Under the pieces are notes generated by a model. It saw nothing but the letters and a program-made list of their open reading frames with translations. It was not told where the DNA came from and ran no database searches. Shown here one piece after another: positions 9,230-18,725 of a stretch of 64,000 bases of DNA (position 1 is its first letter; the number at the start of each line of letters is the position of its first letter). The stretch is from Bacteroidota bacterium (lineage in GTDB: Bacteria; Bacteroidota; Ignavibacteria; Kryptoniales; JAKASW01): the NCBI GenBank assembly GCA_021825585.1, contig JAKAGT010000003.1, positions 186,001-250,000 on the forward strand. Reading direction: 5' to 3'. The position numbers were made by a program, and so were the translations under genes.

Positions 9230-10639
9230 ATGAGATGGCTACTGCTTCTTTCGATAACTCTCATAAACGGCGTCGTCTTTTCTCAGACGAGCAGTTTCAC
9301 TTATAGCGGTTCAATGAGTTTCAGTATCGCAGATTCTTCGATTGCGCCGTACCTGTGTGTGATCGATTCTTCGGGAGACGTGTGGGTCGTATCGACCAGC
9401 GCAGTCTCTGCCAGTGCAATCAACGGCCTATTTGAAGCCAGCCCCACCGATACTTCCTTCCATCTGGTGGCCCAGTTCGCGGATTCGGATAGTGTAAGAG
9501 ACGTTACAGGTCTCGCCGTCCATGGAAACGACGTGTTTGTTTCCGCTCGAATGGCGGCGTATACGGGGTACAAGGCGCCATATTACTATCCGTACTCGGA
9601 GATGTTCTATCTGCCTGATGGAAATCCTGCTAAGATGGTTATATTCAAGCAGCCGGATTACAAGGATTATGGGACATGGTACAATGGCGTTACGGTCTCC
9701 AACGATGGATACATTTATTACGGGCAATCGTATCTGGTTACGATAGGAACGATTGACGGGAGAAAGACGTCTCCTAACTTCGGCTTCACCGTCGGTTACG
9801 CGTACATAGACGGGAGCACGCCGATCGAGCCGGGCGGTGGTCTGACAAACCCAAACGCCTTGGACCAGATCAGGACAATCGCCTTGAATCCTGATAGCAA
9901 TTATTCGAGTCCAGCCGCGGTCGTGTATACATCCAGAAATTCTTCGACGGATCCGGGAGGCGGTGCAAGCGGCGGCATAGCTGCCTGGACAGGAGGTACC
10001 GAGTCGAATCCCCTTGGATACCGCGCTGTGCGAGTAACTGATATCTCAGGTTTCCTTAAACTCGGAACCAACACTCCGTATGGAATAGCGGTCGACCCAA
10101 AAACGGGCTATCTGTTTGTGTGCGGAACCGATTCGACGAGAAAATGGGTGAAGGGCTTCAAGGTGTCGGGGAATTACGCGGTCCAGACCGACGAGCTGCC
10201 AAGCAGCACTTCCATGGATGTGACGGATCCCAATGGAGCCCCGTTCGTCGCACCGGCCGATGTGGCTTTTAATAGGGAGGGCACTGTCGCTTACGTTACG
10301 GATGAGGGAGCCAAAAAGGTATTCAGGTTTGAATCGACCGCTACAAACGTTGTAGAAAAACCAAACGGCGTCGCAAGAACCTTTGTGCTGCAACAGAATT
10401 ATCCTAACCCGTTTAATCCTACCACGAAGATCGTGGTCGAACTTCCTTCCCGAAGTAATATTAAAGCCGATGTCTTCAATATACTGGGACAGCGCGTGGC
10501 CACATTGGCAAACGGTGTAGTTGCTCCAGGATCCCACATCCTAACCTTTGACGGCTCAAGACTCTCCTCCGGGTTGTACATTTGCCGGGTGACTGCAGGC
10601 AGCCAAACCAGGGAAATAAAAATGGTGCTAGTGAAATGA
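9230..10639 (+). CDS. secreted beta-propeller-like protein with T9SS sorting domain
   Basis: ATG 9230 follows AGAGGAGGA with good spacing and begins a signal peptide (MRWLLLLSITLINGVVFSQ). The body (about 25-380) has repeated NHL/SMP-30-like strands (CVIDSSGDVWVVS, YGIAVDPKTGYLFVCG, VAFNREGTVAYVTDEGAKKVFRF), suggesting a beta-propeller. Residues about 385-469 are the T9SS sorting domain. It is paralogous to the frameshifted gene at 15684. It is the first gene behind the operator-controlled promoter at 9012, and its TGA overlaps the next ATG (ATGA at 10636). Exact function is unknown; glycan binding or sensing at the surface is a guess. Confidence 0.82.
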   Translation: MRWLLLLSITLINGVVFSQTSSFTYSGSMSFSIADSSIAPYLCVIDSSGDVWVVSTSAVSASAINGLFEASPTDTSFHLVAQFADSDSVRDVTGLAVHGNDVFVSARMAAYTGYKAPYYYPYSEMFYLPDGNPAKMVIFKQPDYKDYGTWYNGVTVSNDGYIYYGQSYLVTIGTIDGRKTSPNFGFTVGYAYIDGSTPIEPGGGLTNPNALDQIRTIALNPDSNYSSPAAVVYTSRNSSTDPGGGASGGIAAWTGGTESNPLGYRAVRVTDISGFLKLGTNTPYGIAVDPKTGYLFVCGTDSTRKWVKGFKVSGNYAVQTDELPSSTSMDVTDPNGAPFVAPADVAFNREGTVAYVTDEGAKKVFRFESTATNVVEKPNGVARTFVLQQNYPNPFNPTTKIVVELPSRSNIKADVFNILGQRVATLANGVVAPGSHILTFDGSRLSSGLYICRVTAGSQTREIKMVLVK

Positions 10640-13179
10640 AAAGATGGTTCTGGACAGCCTTTTTGTCAGTTGCCATGTTGTCGGTTACCGTTTCTGCCAT
10701 GAACCTCCCGAATCCTCAAACCCGTGGCGTCTGGATCAGTGGAAGCTATTTACAGGGCGGGCCCAGCGCAATAGAAACGCTGATGCGAAATTTGAGCGCG
10801 GCGAATTTCAACACGATATATGTGGACGTTTGGTATCAGGGATCGACTATTTATCCCAGCCAGGTGGTGCAAGACGCGGGAGGTCCGGTGCAGAACCCTG
10901 TCTTTGCGGGTACCGATCCGCTGAAGACGACGATCCAAATTGCACACCAGTACGGGATAGAGGTATTCGCGTGGTTTGAATACGGGTTCATGGTAGGAAA
11001 CAGCGGCGACTCGACGAATATCCCCACGATTCTAAAAGACCACCCCGACTGGGCCATGGTGCAGCGTGATACGACGAAGGATTTTTTCCATAATATTTAC
11101 GGCTATTTCTTCGCTGTAGATCCTAGCGTGTCTGCCGCGTCGAATTTCATCGTCAACCTTTTCACGGAATGCGCAAAGAATTATCCTGACCTTGACGGCG
11201 TCGAGTCGGATATAGAAACCGATACCACCGTCTCGTATTCAGACACTTCCCGGACCCGCTTCATGCAGGAGACCGGAGAGCCTGACCCGTTAACGCTGCC
11301 AGACAATGACCCCACTTGGCTATCGTGGCGGCGTCTCCAGATAACAAACGTCGTGAAACGAATCTATCAAGGCGTAAAAGAAGTCAACCCGGAATGCGTT
11401 GTGAGCGCGGCGGTTCCCCCGCCGTATATGTCAGATTACATGCTCGAATCGTGGGATATGTGGTCAAAAAGCGGCTATTTAGATATGGCAGAGCCGATGC
11501 TTTATCTCAACACGAGCGACTTTGACAATCAGATGAGTCTTTGCAGCAACTACATTCCCCAGGGGTTTCAGCTCTCTCCTGGTATAGATATGAGTTCGGC
11601 CGGTTCAGGTAGCAATAGGGTCCCCAATACGATTTACGAAATACAGGATGCCGTGAGGAGAAATGTCGCGGGCGTTACCGTCTGGTACTATGGCTACCTC
11701 AATACATCTCCTGGTGCTTATTCCGAGCTTAAGTCGGAGGTGTTTCCTGAAAAGACTCTGCCGAGTTATGACGACTTGGTCATGGACAATGCAAATTCGG
11801 GGCTGTTCAGTTCGGCGGGATCATGGACGACCGAACGCGGGGGATACGATGATAGCTATCTGTCCGCGCAGGCGGTTCAAGGCGATACGGCGATCTTCTC
11901 GGTAAGGATACTTCGAAGCGGCGATTACACCTTGTATGGATACTGGACCGGAGACTCCTCTTCCAACTGCTCGAATGCAATAGTCAGGACCTCCACTGCC
12001 ATTTTTGTGAAGTCGGACACCGTAAACCAGAAGATAAATCTTAATGCCTGGTCGTATGTCGACAAATTCCAACTGAACTCCGGGGACACCGTGACAATAA
12101 AATTAACCGGAACGGGCGGAGGCAACTTGATCGCAGACGCATTTCGGTTGAGACGCGCCAACCCATTTATCTTGAGCGATTATGCGGTTCCCGACAGCGA
12201 AACGATTTTGCTCAAGTTTTCAAACCCACTACTCAATCCCGTATCATCACAAACTACGGTCTCAACTTCACTGGCAAAAACCAACGTGAATTTTTTCGTC
12301 GATCCGGTCGACAACACGATACTTCATGTCGTTGTTCCGATTCTGCAACAGGGTATGCCTTTCACGGTGAATGTGGAGGACCTGCTCGACATATCCTATG
12401 ATACTCTGAATGTTACTCAAACGCTGTCCTACGATCCGGAAAGCACAACTTTCGTCATCGATGACGAGACTCCGAATTCATTCCTGACACAGTCGGGTAA
12501 TTGGACGGAAGATACGAGCGGGGCTGCTATAAACGGTGAGTTTTGGGCGGCAAAGCAGGGTTCACAAGATGCGCGGGCCCAATGGGGCCCTCTTCAGATA
12601 ATGACCGACGGATACTACGATGTTTACGCTCATATTCCGAAAACGCAACTTCCGCTGACCGGCAGATGTCTGTATATCGTGCTGGATCATTTCGGAACCG
12701 ACTCGATCTATATTTCGCAGACCTCTGCCGAAGGTAAATGGACTGAGCTGGGCAACTTTCCGCTCAGGGCAGGGGATCCGTTTGCAGCTTCACTCTCTTC
12801 GGTCGCAGGATCGGATACAAGTGAATATGTTGCTGCCGATGCAATAATGCTCGTTAGAGCGGTCCAGGTCACGGGTGTGAAACAAGTTCCCACCATTCCC
12901 CAGGGCTTTGCGATCTTTCAGAACTATCCAAACCCTTTCAACCCTTCAACCGTAATTTCATTCCAGCTGAAGGACAAGGCGGCTGTGTATGTTACGGTTT
13001 ATAACTCACTGGGCCAGAGGGTTAAAGAATTGGCAGACGGCGAGACCTATCCACCGGGGAGAGAGTCCGTTAAGTTCAACGGCTCAAGAATGCCAAGCGG
13101 TTTGTACTTTGCCTTAGTACGGATAGAAGGGGAGAGTTTTGAAGGACGTAAGGTACTCAAGATGCTTCTTCTTAAATGA
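10636..13179 (+). CDS. secreted GHL10-like protein with altered active-site motif, Golvesin-like domains, T9SS sorting domain
   Basis: 847 aa. ATG 10636 overlaps the preceding stop (ATGA) and starts the signal peptide MKRWFWTAFLSVAMLSVTVSA. Same architecture as 3940: GHL10 barrel (about 25-345), Golvesin-like domains (about 377-508 and 605-742) and sorting domain (about 758-847). The barrel keeps TRGVWISGSYLQGGP and VDVWYQGSTIYPSQVV. However, the LD-x-x-RYP signature of its paralogues is replaced by DGVESDIETDTT, which loses the Arg-Tyr-Pro. It may be a binding protein or have altered specificity. It is controlled with 9230 from the promoter at 9012. Confidence 0.88.
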   Translation: MKRWFWTAFLSVAMLSVTVSAMNLPNPQTRGVWISGSYLQGGPSAIETLMRNLSAANFNTIYVDVWYQGSTIYPSQVVQDAGGPVQNPVFAGTDPLKTTIQIAHQYGIEVFAWFEYGFMVGNSGDSTNIPTILKDHPDWAMVQRDTTKDFFHNIYGYFFAVDPSVSAASNFIVNLFTECAKNYPDLDGVESDIETDTTVSYSDTSRTRFMQETGEPDPLTLPDNDPTWLSWRRLQITNVVKRIYQGVKEVNPECVVSAAVPPPYMSDYMLESWDMWSKSGYLDMAEPMLYLNTSDFDNQMSLCSNYIPQGFQLSPGIDMSSAGSGSNRVPNTIYEIQDAVRRNVAGVTVWYYGYLNTSPGAYSELKSEVFPEKTLPSYDDLVMDNANSGLFSSAGSWTTERGGYDDSYLSAQAVQGDTAIFSVRILRSGDYTLYGYWTGDSSSNCSNAIVRTSTAIFVKSDTVNQKINLNAWSYVDKFQLNSGDTVTIKLTGTGGGNLIADAFRLRRANPFILSDYAVPDSETILLKFSNPLLNPVSSQTTVSTSLAKTNVNFFVDPVDNTILHVVVPILQQGMPFTVNVEDLLDISYDTLNVTQTLSYDPESTTFVIDDETPNSFLTQSGNWTEDTSGAAINGEFWAAKQGSQDARAQWGPLQIMTDGYYDVYAHIPKTQLPLTGRCLYIVLDHFGTDSIYISQTSAEGKWTELGNFPLRAGDPFAASLSSVAGSDTSEYVAADAIMLVRAVQVTGVKQVPTIPQGFAIFQNYPNPFNPSTVISFQLKDKAAVYVTVYNSLGQRVKELADGETYPPGRESVKFNGSRMPSGLYFALVRIEGESFEGRKVLKMLLLK

Positions 13180-14136
13180 CCGTCCGGAACACTGTGCGCA
13201 AACCGATTCTCTCGGGTTCATTCAATTCCGTTAATAATAGTTTACTCCCGCCGCGGAGCCATGCCAGGAAGCTGCTCACCGTTTCCATGGTGACTGCCGG
13301 ACTTGTGTGCTTGTCTGTTCTTTTCACTTCCTGCTCGACCGGGAGTCGAAACAAGAATGAGATTGAATTTTGGACTCTTCAGTTGTCTCCTACATTTGAT
13401 CACTTCATCCACGGAATGATTTCCAGGTTTGAGATTCAGAAGGCATGGATTCCGCTGGACAGTTACCTCTTCCAGGTTCTCGTGTCGGAGGGGGATCCCA
13501 TTCTCTCTCCGAACGGAAGGCGAGCGGAATTCAATTCTCCGGAAGGCATAAGGGTCATCCGGAAATGGGTTAAAGCGTTCAGGGACGGTGCGATGCCCAG
13601 GGAGAGCATCCTGACGGGACACAGAGGTGGAACCGACGGCGTTTATCTCATGAGGCAATTCTTCAAGAGTGTACCCAAGGATATTGAAGGCGCCGCGGCC
13701 ATCGACGGCTGCTCGCCGCTGAGAGTATGGTGGAACGTGCTGATGCCGCTTAGCAAACCGGCGGTGGCAACGCTTAGCGTGTTCACGTTTGTTTCTTCGT
13801 GGAGCAACGTAACCCCTCACTTATGGTTTCTCGCCAAGCCGCTCGCAAAGCGAACCGCTCGTCAACATTTCTTTGCGTTCTTGGCGCCTTTGCGAGAGAA
13901 ATAACCCTTTCAGTGAGGCATTACGGAGCAACTTCCTTTGGCCGTTGATCGTGTTGCGAGACAGCAGTAAATTCACTCTGCCTGTCGGGCTCAGTTATCT
14001 CATTGGTACTTTTTCAGCAAACTACAAATTCGTCGCTGCAGGAGCCGTCATCTCGATAATTCCTGTCTTGATTGTCTTCCTGCTGATGCAGAAATACTTC
14101 ATCGAGGGACTTCTCTCAGGGAGCGTAAAAGGATGA
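13176..14136 (+). pseudogene. decayed ABC sugar transporter: binding protein fused by deletion to MalG-type permease, then split by insertion
   Basis: The first reading frame (13176-13904) begins as a sugar-binding lipoprotein (CLSVLFTSCSTGS lipobox, then IEFWTLQLSPTFDHF). It jumps near 13437 to a later part of a binding protein (SEGDPILSPNGRRAEFNSPE) and near 13625 to the EAA loop of an inner-membrane permease (IEGAAAIDGCSPLRVWWNVL). A 116-bp palindromic element interrupts the permease at 13809. The permease C-terminus continues in another frame up to 14136 (TLPVGLSYLIGTF, then QKYFIEGLLSGSVKG). Removing the element and one target copy restores SSWSNFLWPLIVLRDS exactly. Most of the binding protein, all of a MalF-type permease and the start of MalG are missing, so it cannot be functional. 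Confidence 0.9.
13809..13924. mobile_element. 116-bp palindromic MITE-like insertion with 8-bp target duplication
   Basis: Ends are imperfect terminal inverted repeats (GTAACCCCTCAC on the left; the right end reads GTAATGCCTCAC on the reverse strand, 10 of 12 matching). It is flanked by direct repeats GGAGCAAC (13801-13808 and 13925-13932). The interior is also largely self-complementary (TTTCTCGCCAAG against CTTTGCGAGAGAAA). No ORF or transposase. Deleting the element plus one GGAGCAAC rejoins the permease frame without a gap, which is strong evidence for an insertion event. Confidence 0.88.
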
Positions 14137-14223
14137 GTTCAGAAGTGAGCCCATTATGGTCACGGAGTCAGACAGTAATAGAGATGCTTTTAGAATATTT
14201 TGAGGCACGTTTGGCCCTTTTGC

Positions 14224-14252
14224 TTGACAAGAGAAAGGAATTAGGTTAAATT
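14224..14252 (+). promoter_or_regulatory. promoter TTGACA-17-TAAATT for the ROK repressor gene
   Basis: TTGACA at 14224-14229, 17-nt spacer, TAAATT at 14247-14252. It is about 130 nt upstream of the regulator start and has the same layout as the promoter at 9012. Confidence 0.75.
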
Positions 14253-14253
14253 T

Positions 14254-14274
14254 AGTTCGTTGACCGAACAAACC
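14254..14274. promoter_or_regulatory. putative ROK-repressor operator (autoregulatory)
   Basis: AGTTCGTT-GACCG-AACAAACC: the same 8-5-8 palindrome as at 9042-9062 with the same GACCG centre, and again starting 2 nt after the -10 box. The position implies autorepression by the downstream ROK protein plus control of the 9230 operon. Confidence 0.72.
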
Positions 14275-14379
14275 AACATGTGCAGGGGGTGCCCATTTTC
14301 TTGCATTTTGTGAGTTCCTTTGCGGTTGGTTTAGAAGATGCTTTCAATGAAGGTCGTTCTTAATAGGTGAGAGCGGATT

Positions 14380-15663
14380 ATGTGGGATTTTTTTAGTGAA
14401 CGAATGAGGAACATCGGAGAACCAAATGCGGTGAGAGTTCTCCGCTACGTGAGGGAACGCGGGGTTACTTCTCAGGTAGAAATCGCGAGAAACTGCGGCT
14501 TATCCAAGGCAGGCGTCTCGGAAGTTGTTCAGAAGCTCATATCCAGCGGCTTCATACGGGAAATAGGCATGTCTTCTTCCACGAAGAACGGCGGCCGCCG
14601 GCGCGTGCTGATTGAATTCAACGCATCCTCCGGGCTCGTGATCGGGATAGATATAAAAATCTCTTCGGCGAGAGTGGCACTGTCCGACCTTAACGCGACA
14701 ATAATTTCGAAGACTGAAGTGACTTTCAGAAAAGGGGCTCGACCTTCCGAGGCGCTGCCGAAGCTTATCCTGGCGGTCGAGGATCTTCTGAAGAAGAAGC
14801 CGGCGGAGTCAGGTGCCATGATTGGAATCGGGATAGGCGTTCCGGGCGTGATAGACTATGAGACCGGTACACTGCTGATCGCAGATACGTTGCGTGGGTG
14901 GGATGGCATAAGTCTCAGGGATGTGTTCGAATCGCACTTCAAAGTTCCTGCGTATGTCGAGAACGATGTGAAGTCGATGACAATAGCCGAATATCTGCTT
15001 GGCATCGCTAAGGGAGTACGCGACTTTGTCCTGATCTGGATGGGAAACGGGGTCGGGGCAGGTATTATGGTCGATGGCAGGCTGCTGAGAGGAGCCAGTT
15101 CGAGTGCCGGTGAAATAGGTTACAATGAACTCGGGTTCCTTGTCTCAAACGAGAAGGAGTACCCCCTACTCTATTCCGGCCAGAAAGACTTCGGAGATAT
15201 TTTGTCGGAAGATTCAATAATTGATGCTTATCAAAGGGCGTCAGGAAGTCCGGATACGGCAGCAATCACCTTCGATCGGATTCTTGAAAAAGCTTCAACG
15301 GGAGATGTGGTTGCCTCGAAAATTTTTAATGAGATGAGCAGACTGATCGGTACGATAGGGATCATTTTAGCAAACACGATCAACCCGGAGATGATTGTTT
15401 TGGGGGGCGCGGTAGTCGATTCGAACCTTCAGTTGCTGGATGAGGTATCGGGTTTCTTGAAAAAGGATATACTCCCGGCCCCAGTGCAGAATGTCAGAGT
15501 CGTGCCGGCACATCACAAGGCTGACGAGGTCTTGCTGGGTGCCGTCGGATTGATACTTTACGAGCTTTTTGAGCCCCAACCCCCGACGACGGAGATGAAG
15601 CGACATTTTCGAAGAGTCAAGGAGGCAAAGGGGACAAAGCTGGCCAGCGAAATTACGACGTAG
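14380..15663 (+). CDS. ROK-family transcriptional repressor (NagC/XylR type)
   Basis: 427 aa. The N-terminal winged helix (about 10-75) has the MarR-like pattern VEIARNCGLSKAGVSEVV with a GGRRRVL wing. The C-terminal ROK sugar-binding fold (about 88-400) has GIGVPGVID, ENDVKS, GNGVGAGI and INPEMIVLGG. The Cys-x-Cys-Gly zinc motif of ROK kinases is absent (its position reads EIGYNELGFLVSNEKEY), which is common in ROK regulators that do not phosphorylate sugar. It should sense a sugar or sugar phosphate from this pathway. Its own promoter contains the palindrome shared with 9042, so it is the obvious candidate to bind both. It heads the cluster that includes NanE and the DUF4855-ROK fusion. Confidence 0.9.
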   Translation: MWDFFSERMRNIGEPNAVRVLRYVRERGVTSQVEIARNCGLSKAGVSEVVQKLISSGFIREIGMSSSTKNGGRRRVLIEFNASSGLVIGIDIKISSARVALSDLNATIISKTEVTFRKGARPSEALPKLILAVEDLLKKKPAESGAMIGIGIGVPGVIDYETGTLLIADTLRGWDGISLRDVFESHFKVPAYVENDVKSMTIAEYLLGIAKGVRDFVLIWMGNGVGAGIMVDGRLLRGASSSAGEIGYNELGFLVSNEKEYPLLYSGQKDFGDILSEDSIIDAYQRASGSPDTAAITFDRILEKASTGDVVASKIFNEMSRLIGTIGIILANTINPEMIVLGGAVVDSNLQLLDEVSGFLKKDILPAPVQNVRVVPAHHKADEVLLGAVGLILYELFEPQPPTTEMKRHFRRVKEAKGTKLASEITT

Positions 15664-15683
15664 AAAGAAATCGGAGAGATTCT

Positions 15684-17206
15684 ATGAAAGCACATTTGAT
15701 ACGATTGGCAGTTAGATGCTCGCTAGTGTTGCTCGCGGTGGTCGGCTTTTCTTATCCCGGCTATTCCCAGGAAGTGTGGTATTACCAGCATGCTATCGGT
15801 TTTCCTTCTGCGGACTCTGCCCACGTCAGGCCTTACGGAATAACCGTCGATTCAAATGGAAACGTCTGGGTAATTTCGTCTACAGCGACTGATACCGCGG
15901 CTCATAATTCGGTCTGGAAGGCGGGTCCTTCGGACACTGTTTTCAGCAAGGTCGTGGATTTCGGGAGTTATTACGACCCATCATCAAGTTCCTACTTTGA
16001 CAAGAACGTTGGGACACTCGATGGAATCTCTGCAGTCGGACAGGACATATATTTGAGCGGAAATCAGCCGTTCCAATTGACCACGCCGAACACGCTGTCA
16101 TTCTTGTACATCTTAAGAAACGGCAGCGTGAGCGATTCGCTTCACCTCGGGTTCGGAATGCGTGGGAGCGGATTCGGGACCTATATCAATTGTTTGGAAG
16201 TGTCCGGTGATTCAATCGGGTTTGCCGCTTGTCCCTACGATCCCAACCATGTCGGGCCATCGTGGCGGGCGTACAATCTGACAAGCGGTTCAATTGTCGC
16301 GTACGACAAAGCCGGAACGGAATCGACGAGACCCTTCGGCGCTTATCTTTTTGGCGACCCCTCATACCAGTATTCTGCCTACTACTCACCTGCCCCCGGG
16401 GGGCCCATGGATGCGAGTGCCAGCGATGAGATTCGTGGTCTCGCTCTTGTTCCGGGTATGGATTACGCCGACAGTGCAAGTGCCATAAGCAACTCTTACT
16501 TCTACACGTCCAGAAGCAGCAGCCCCACGGATCCGACCTCGGGGGAATTGCGATCTGGAGGGGCGGATACGACAGGCAGCCTTCTCTATATACGGCGAAG
16601 CAAGTGACAGATATATCGAGCGACCTGTCGTTGGGCACCTACACTTATTACGGTATTGCCGCGGACTCCGCAGGAGACCTGTTCGTCTGCAGGCCTGATT
16701 CCGGTTATGAATGGGTGAAAATATTTAGAGTGGTTGGGACATTTGCGACTGAGATCGGTCACCTTCCCAGTAGGACCGATCCGAACAACCCAGACCCTGC
16801 CGGCGCACCTTTTCAGGGGCCGACCGCCGTTTCGCTGTCGCCCGACGGACATACCGCATACGTGGCCGACCGGGTTGCCCGAAAGGTGTTCATGTTCATG
16901 ACGTCTGTGACGAAAATTGACGAAAGAGTGCCTCCGCATCCATATCAATTTGCCTTAAAGCAAAACTACCCCAATCCGTTCAACCCTACTACCATCATAT
17001 CCTACGGGCTTGAGAAAGCCGGAAATGTCAACCTCGATGTGTACAACATACTTGGTGAGAAGGTCGCTGCTCTTGTGGACGGTTTCCAATCCGCGGGAGT
17101 CCACTCCGTTACATTTGACGGGTCAAGACTCCCGTCCGGAATATATTTCTATACTCTTCAAAACGGGGACAACAAGACAACAAAGAAAATGATTCTGATG
17201 AAATAA
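15684..17206 (+). pseudogene. secreted beta-propeller-like protein with T9SS domain, interrupted by a -1 frameshift
   Basis: Frame 1 (15684-16607) has a signal peptide (to YPGYSQ) and propeller-like strands (YGITVDSNGNVWVIS) as in the 9230 paralogue. Frame 2 (read from about 16546 to 17206) carries the rest (YYGIAADSAGDLFVCR, then NYPNPFNPTT and the sorting domain). At a run of five G (16541-16545), one additional G would give SGGIAIWRGG and join the frames, matching GGIAAWTGG in the paralogue. This is either a real single-base deletion, a slippery homopolymer or a sequencing error. Restored length about 507 aa. It follows the ROK repressor by 20 nt, presumably in its operon. Confidence 0.8.
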
Positions 17207-17281
17207 CGACATTTGTCGCCTCCGCCTTATCACCGGATCCGCGTTTTGTTTTGCTGAACGATAAGAAATTGTTGGAATATC

Positions 17282-18670
17282 ATGTTGGATTACAAAAGTA
17301 TCTTAGAGTCATTGAAAGTAATATCGGAGGTCGATGTTCTGGTCTTAGGCGGAGGAACAGCCGGAACAGTTGCCGCAATCTCTGCCGCGCGCGAAAAAGT
17401 CAAGACTCTCGTAGTGGAGCAGTTCGGATTTCTGGGCGGGACTCAGACCGCTGCCCTTGTTACCCCTATGATGCCAAACCAAATTGAGCAGGAGCCGCTG
17501 AATCGCGGTATCGATTGGGAGATTAACTCTCGGATGATGGAGACCGGCGAATCCGGTCGATGGCCCGACGGGAATATGGGATGGTTCAATCCGGAAATGC
17601 TCAAAATAGTTCTGGAGCAGATGGTAGTTGAGGCGGGAGCGGACATCCTGTACTACACCATGTTTGAGGACTCAATCATGGACGGGAATGACATTCGCGG
17701 TGTAACGGTCCTGAACAAGGGCGGCAGGGGAACGATACTGGCGAGGCGCGTAGTTGATGCTACGGGTGATGCGGACGTCGCGTTCGGGGCCGGTGCCCCT
17801 TTCTTTTCGGGAGATGAAAAGACATTTACAAACCAACCCTTCTCGATAAGATTTTCGGCGGGCGGAGTCGACCTGAACCGATTTATTTCGTTTCTCGAAT
17901 CATTGGGACGGGCGGAGGTCACACTCGATCCTCAAGGCTCCACCACCCCTTTGATTCATACCGCAATGGTGTGGGGAAGGAACTTTCCGCTTGAGCCGGT
18001 TTTTCGCAAGGCTGTTGAGGATGGAGTTCTCTTGGAAACGGACGGAAACTACTTCCAGGCGTTCACTGTCGCCGGGAGGCATGGAGAGCTGTTTTTTAAC
18101 TGTCCCAGAATCACGCTTCAGGTGGACGGGACGAATCCTTCTCATTTGACGAGGGCACAAATACTCGGGAGGCAGGCGATACTCAGATATCTCGCATTCG
18201 TTCGCAAATATTTTCCTGGCTGTGAGCATGCGTCCATAACCAGCATAGCTCCAATGGTCGGCGTTCGCGAGTCAAGAAGAATAGACGGGGAGTACTTTCT
18301 GACAGTGGACGATATCCTGAGTGCAAAGAAATTCCAGGATGCAATTGCGAGGAGCAACTATCCAATCGACGTCCATAGTTCGGATGACAGGAGCGGGATG
18401 AAACTACAGCACTTGCCGCCCGGGACCTATTACGAGATTCCGTATCGGTGCATCGTGCCGAAGAAGGTTGAGAATCTGCTCGTGCCAGGGAGGTGCCTGT
18501 CCGCATCATTCGAGGCACAAGGCTCAGTCCGGATTCAGACAAATTGCCGCGCCATGGGCGAGGCGGCGGGTCTGGCGTCTTCAATGTCACTCGAGAGAAG
18601 CATTTCTCCTCGTCAGGTCAATGGTTCTGATCTCAGGCAGGCATTGCGTCAAAAGGGAGCCAGCTTGTGA
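17282..18670 (+). CDS. FAD-dependent oxidoreductase (FAD_oxidored family)
   Basis: 462 aa, no signal peptide, so cytoplasmic. The dinucleotide-binding motif is DVLVLGGGTAGTVAAISAA (about 19-37), followed by VVEQFGFLGGTQTAALV, typical of the PF12831 family found in sugar and aromatic catabolic clusters. Near the C-terminus, CIVPKKVENLLVPGRCLSA and IQTNCRAMGEAAG close the FAD site. Substrate is unknown. The next genes are a membrane transporter and a hydantoinase/oxoprolinase, suggesting that the three handle one imported compound. Confidence 0.85.
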   Translation: MLDYKSILESLKVISEVDVLVLGGGTAGTVAAISAAREKVKTLVVEQFGFLGGTQTAALVTPMMPNQIEQEPLNRGIDWEINSRMMETGESGRWPDGNMGWFNPEMLKIVLEQMVVEAGADILYYTMFEDSIMDGNDIRGVTVLNKGGRGTILARRVVDATGDADVAFGAGAPFFSGDEKTFTNQPFSIRFSAGGVDLNRFISFLESLGRAEVTLDPQGSTTPLIHTAMVWGRNFPLEPVFRKAVEDGVLLETDGNYFQAFTVAGRHGELFFNCPRITLQVDGTNPSHLTRAQILGRQAILRYLAFVRKYFPGCEHASITSIAPMVGVRESRRIDGEYFLTVDDILSAKKFQDAIARSNYPIDVHSSDDRSGMKLQHLPPGTYYEIPYRCIVPKKVENLLVPGRCLSASFEAQGSVRIQTNCRAMGEAAGLASSMSLERSISPRQVNGSDLRQALRQKGASL

Positions 18671-18725
18671 ACGGTTGTAATATCCTTTCAATTAAGGCTT
18701 ATGTTTTGAAAATTTACATGAAGGG

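Larger units (their letters stand above)
14137..14379. other. intergenic region carrying the ROK-repressor promoter and operator
   Basis: 243 bp without a gene. Apart from the promoter (14224-14252) and the operator (14254-14274), I see nothing else in it. Confidence 0.6.

Noticed and set aside
16541-16610. Programmed ribosomal frameshifting in the 15684 gene
   Set aside because: There is no known reason for it in a secreted propeller, and no classical slippery heptamer or downstream stimulator; simple mutation or sequencing error is more likely.
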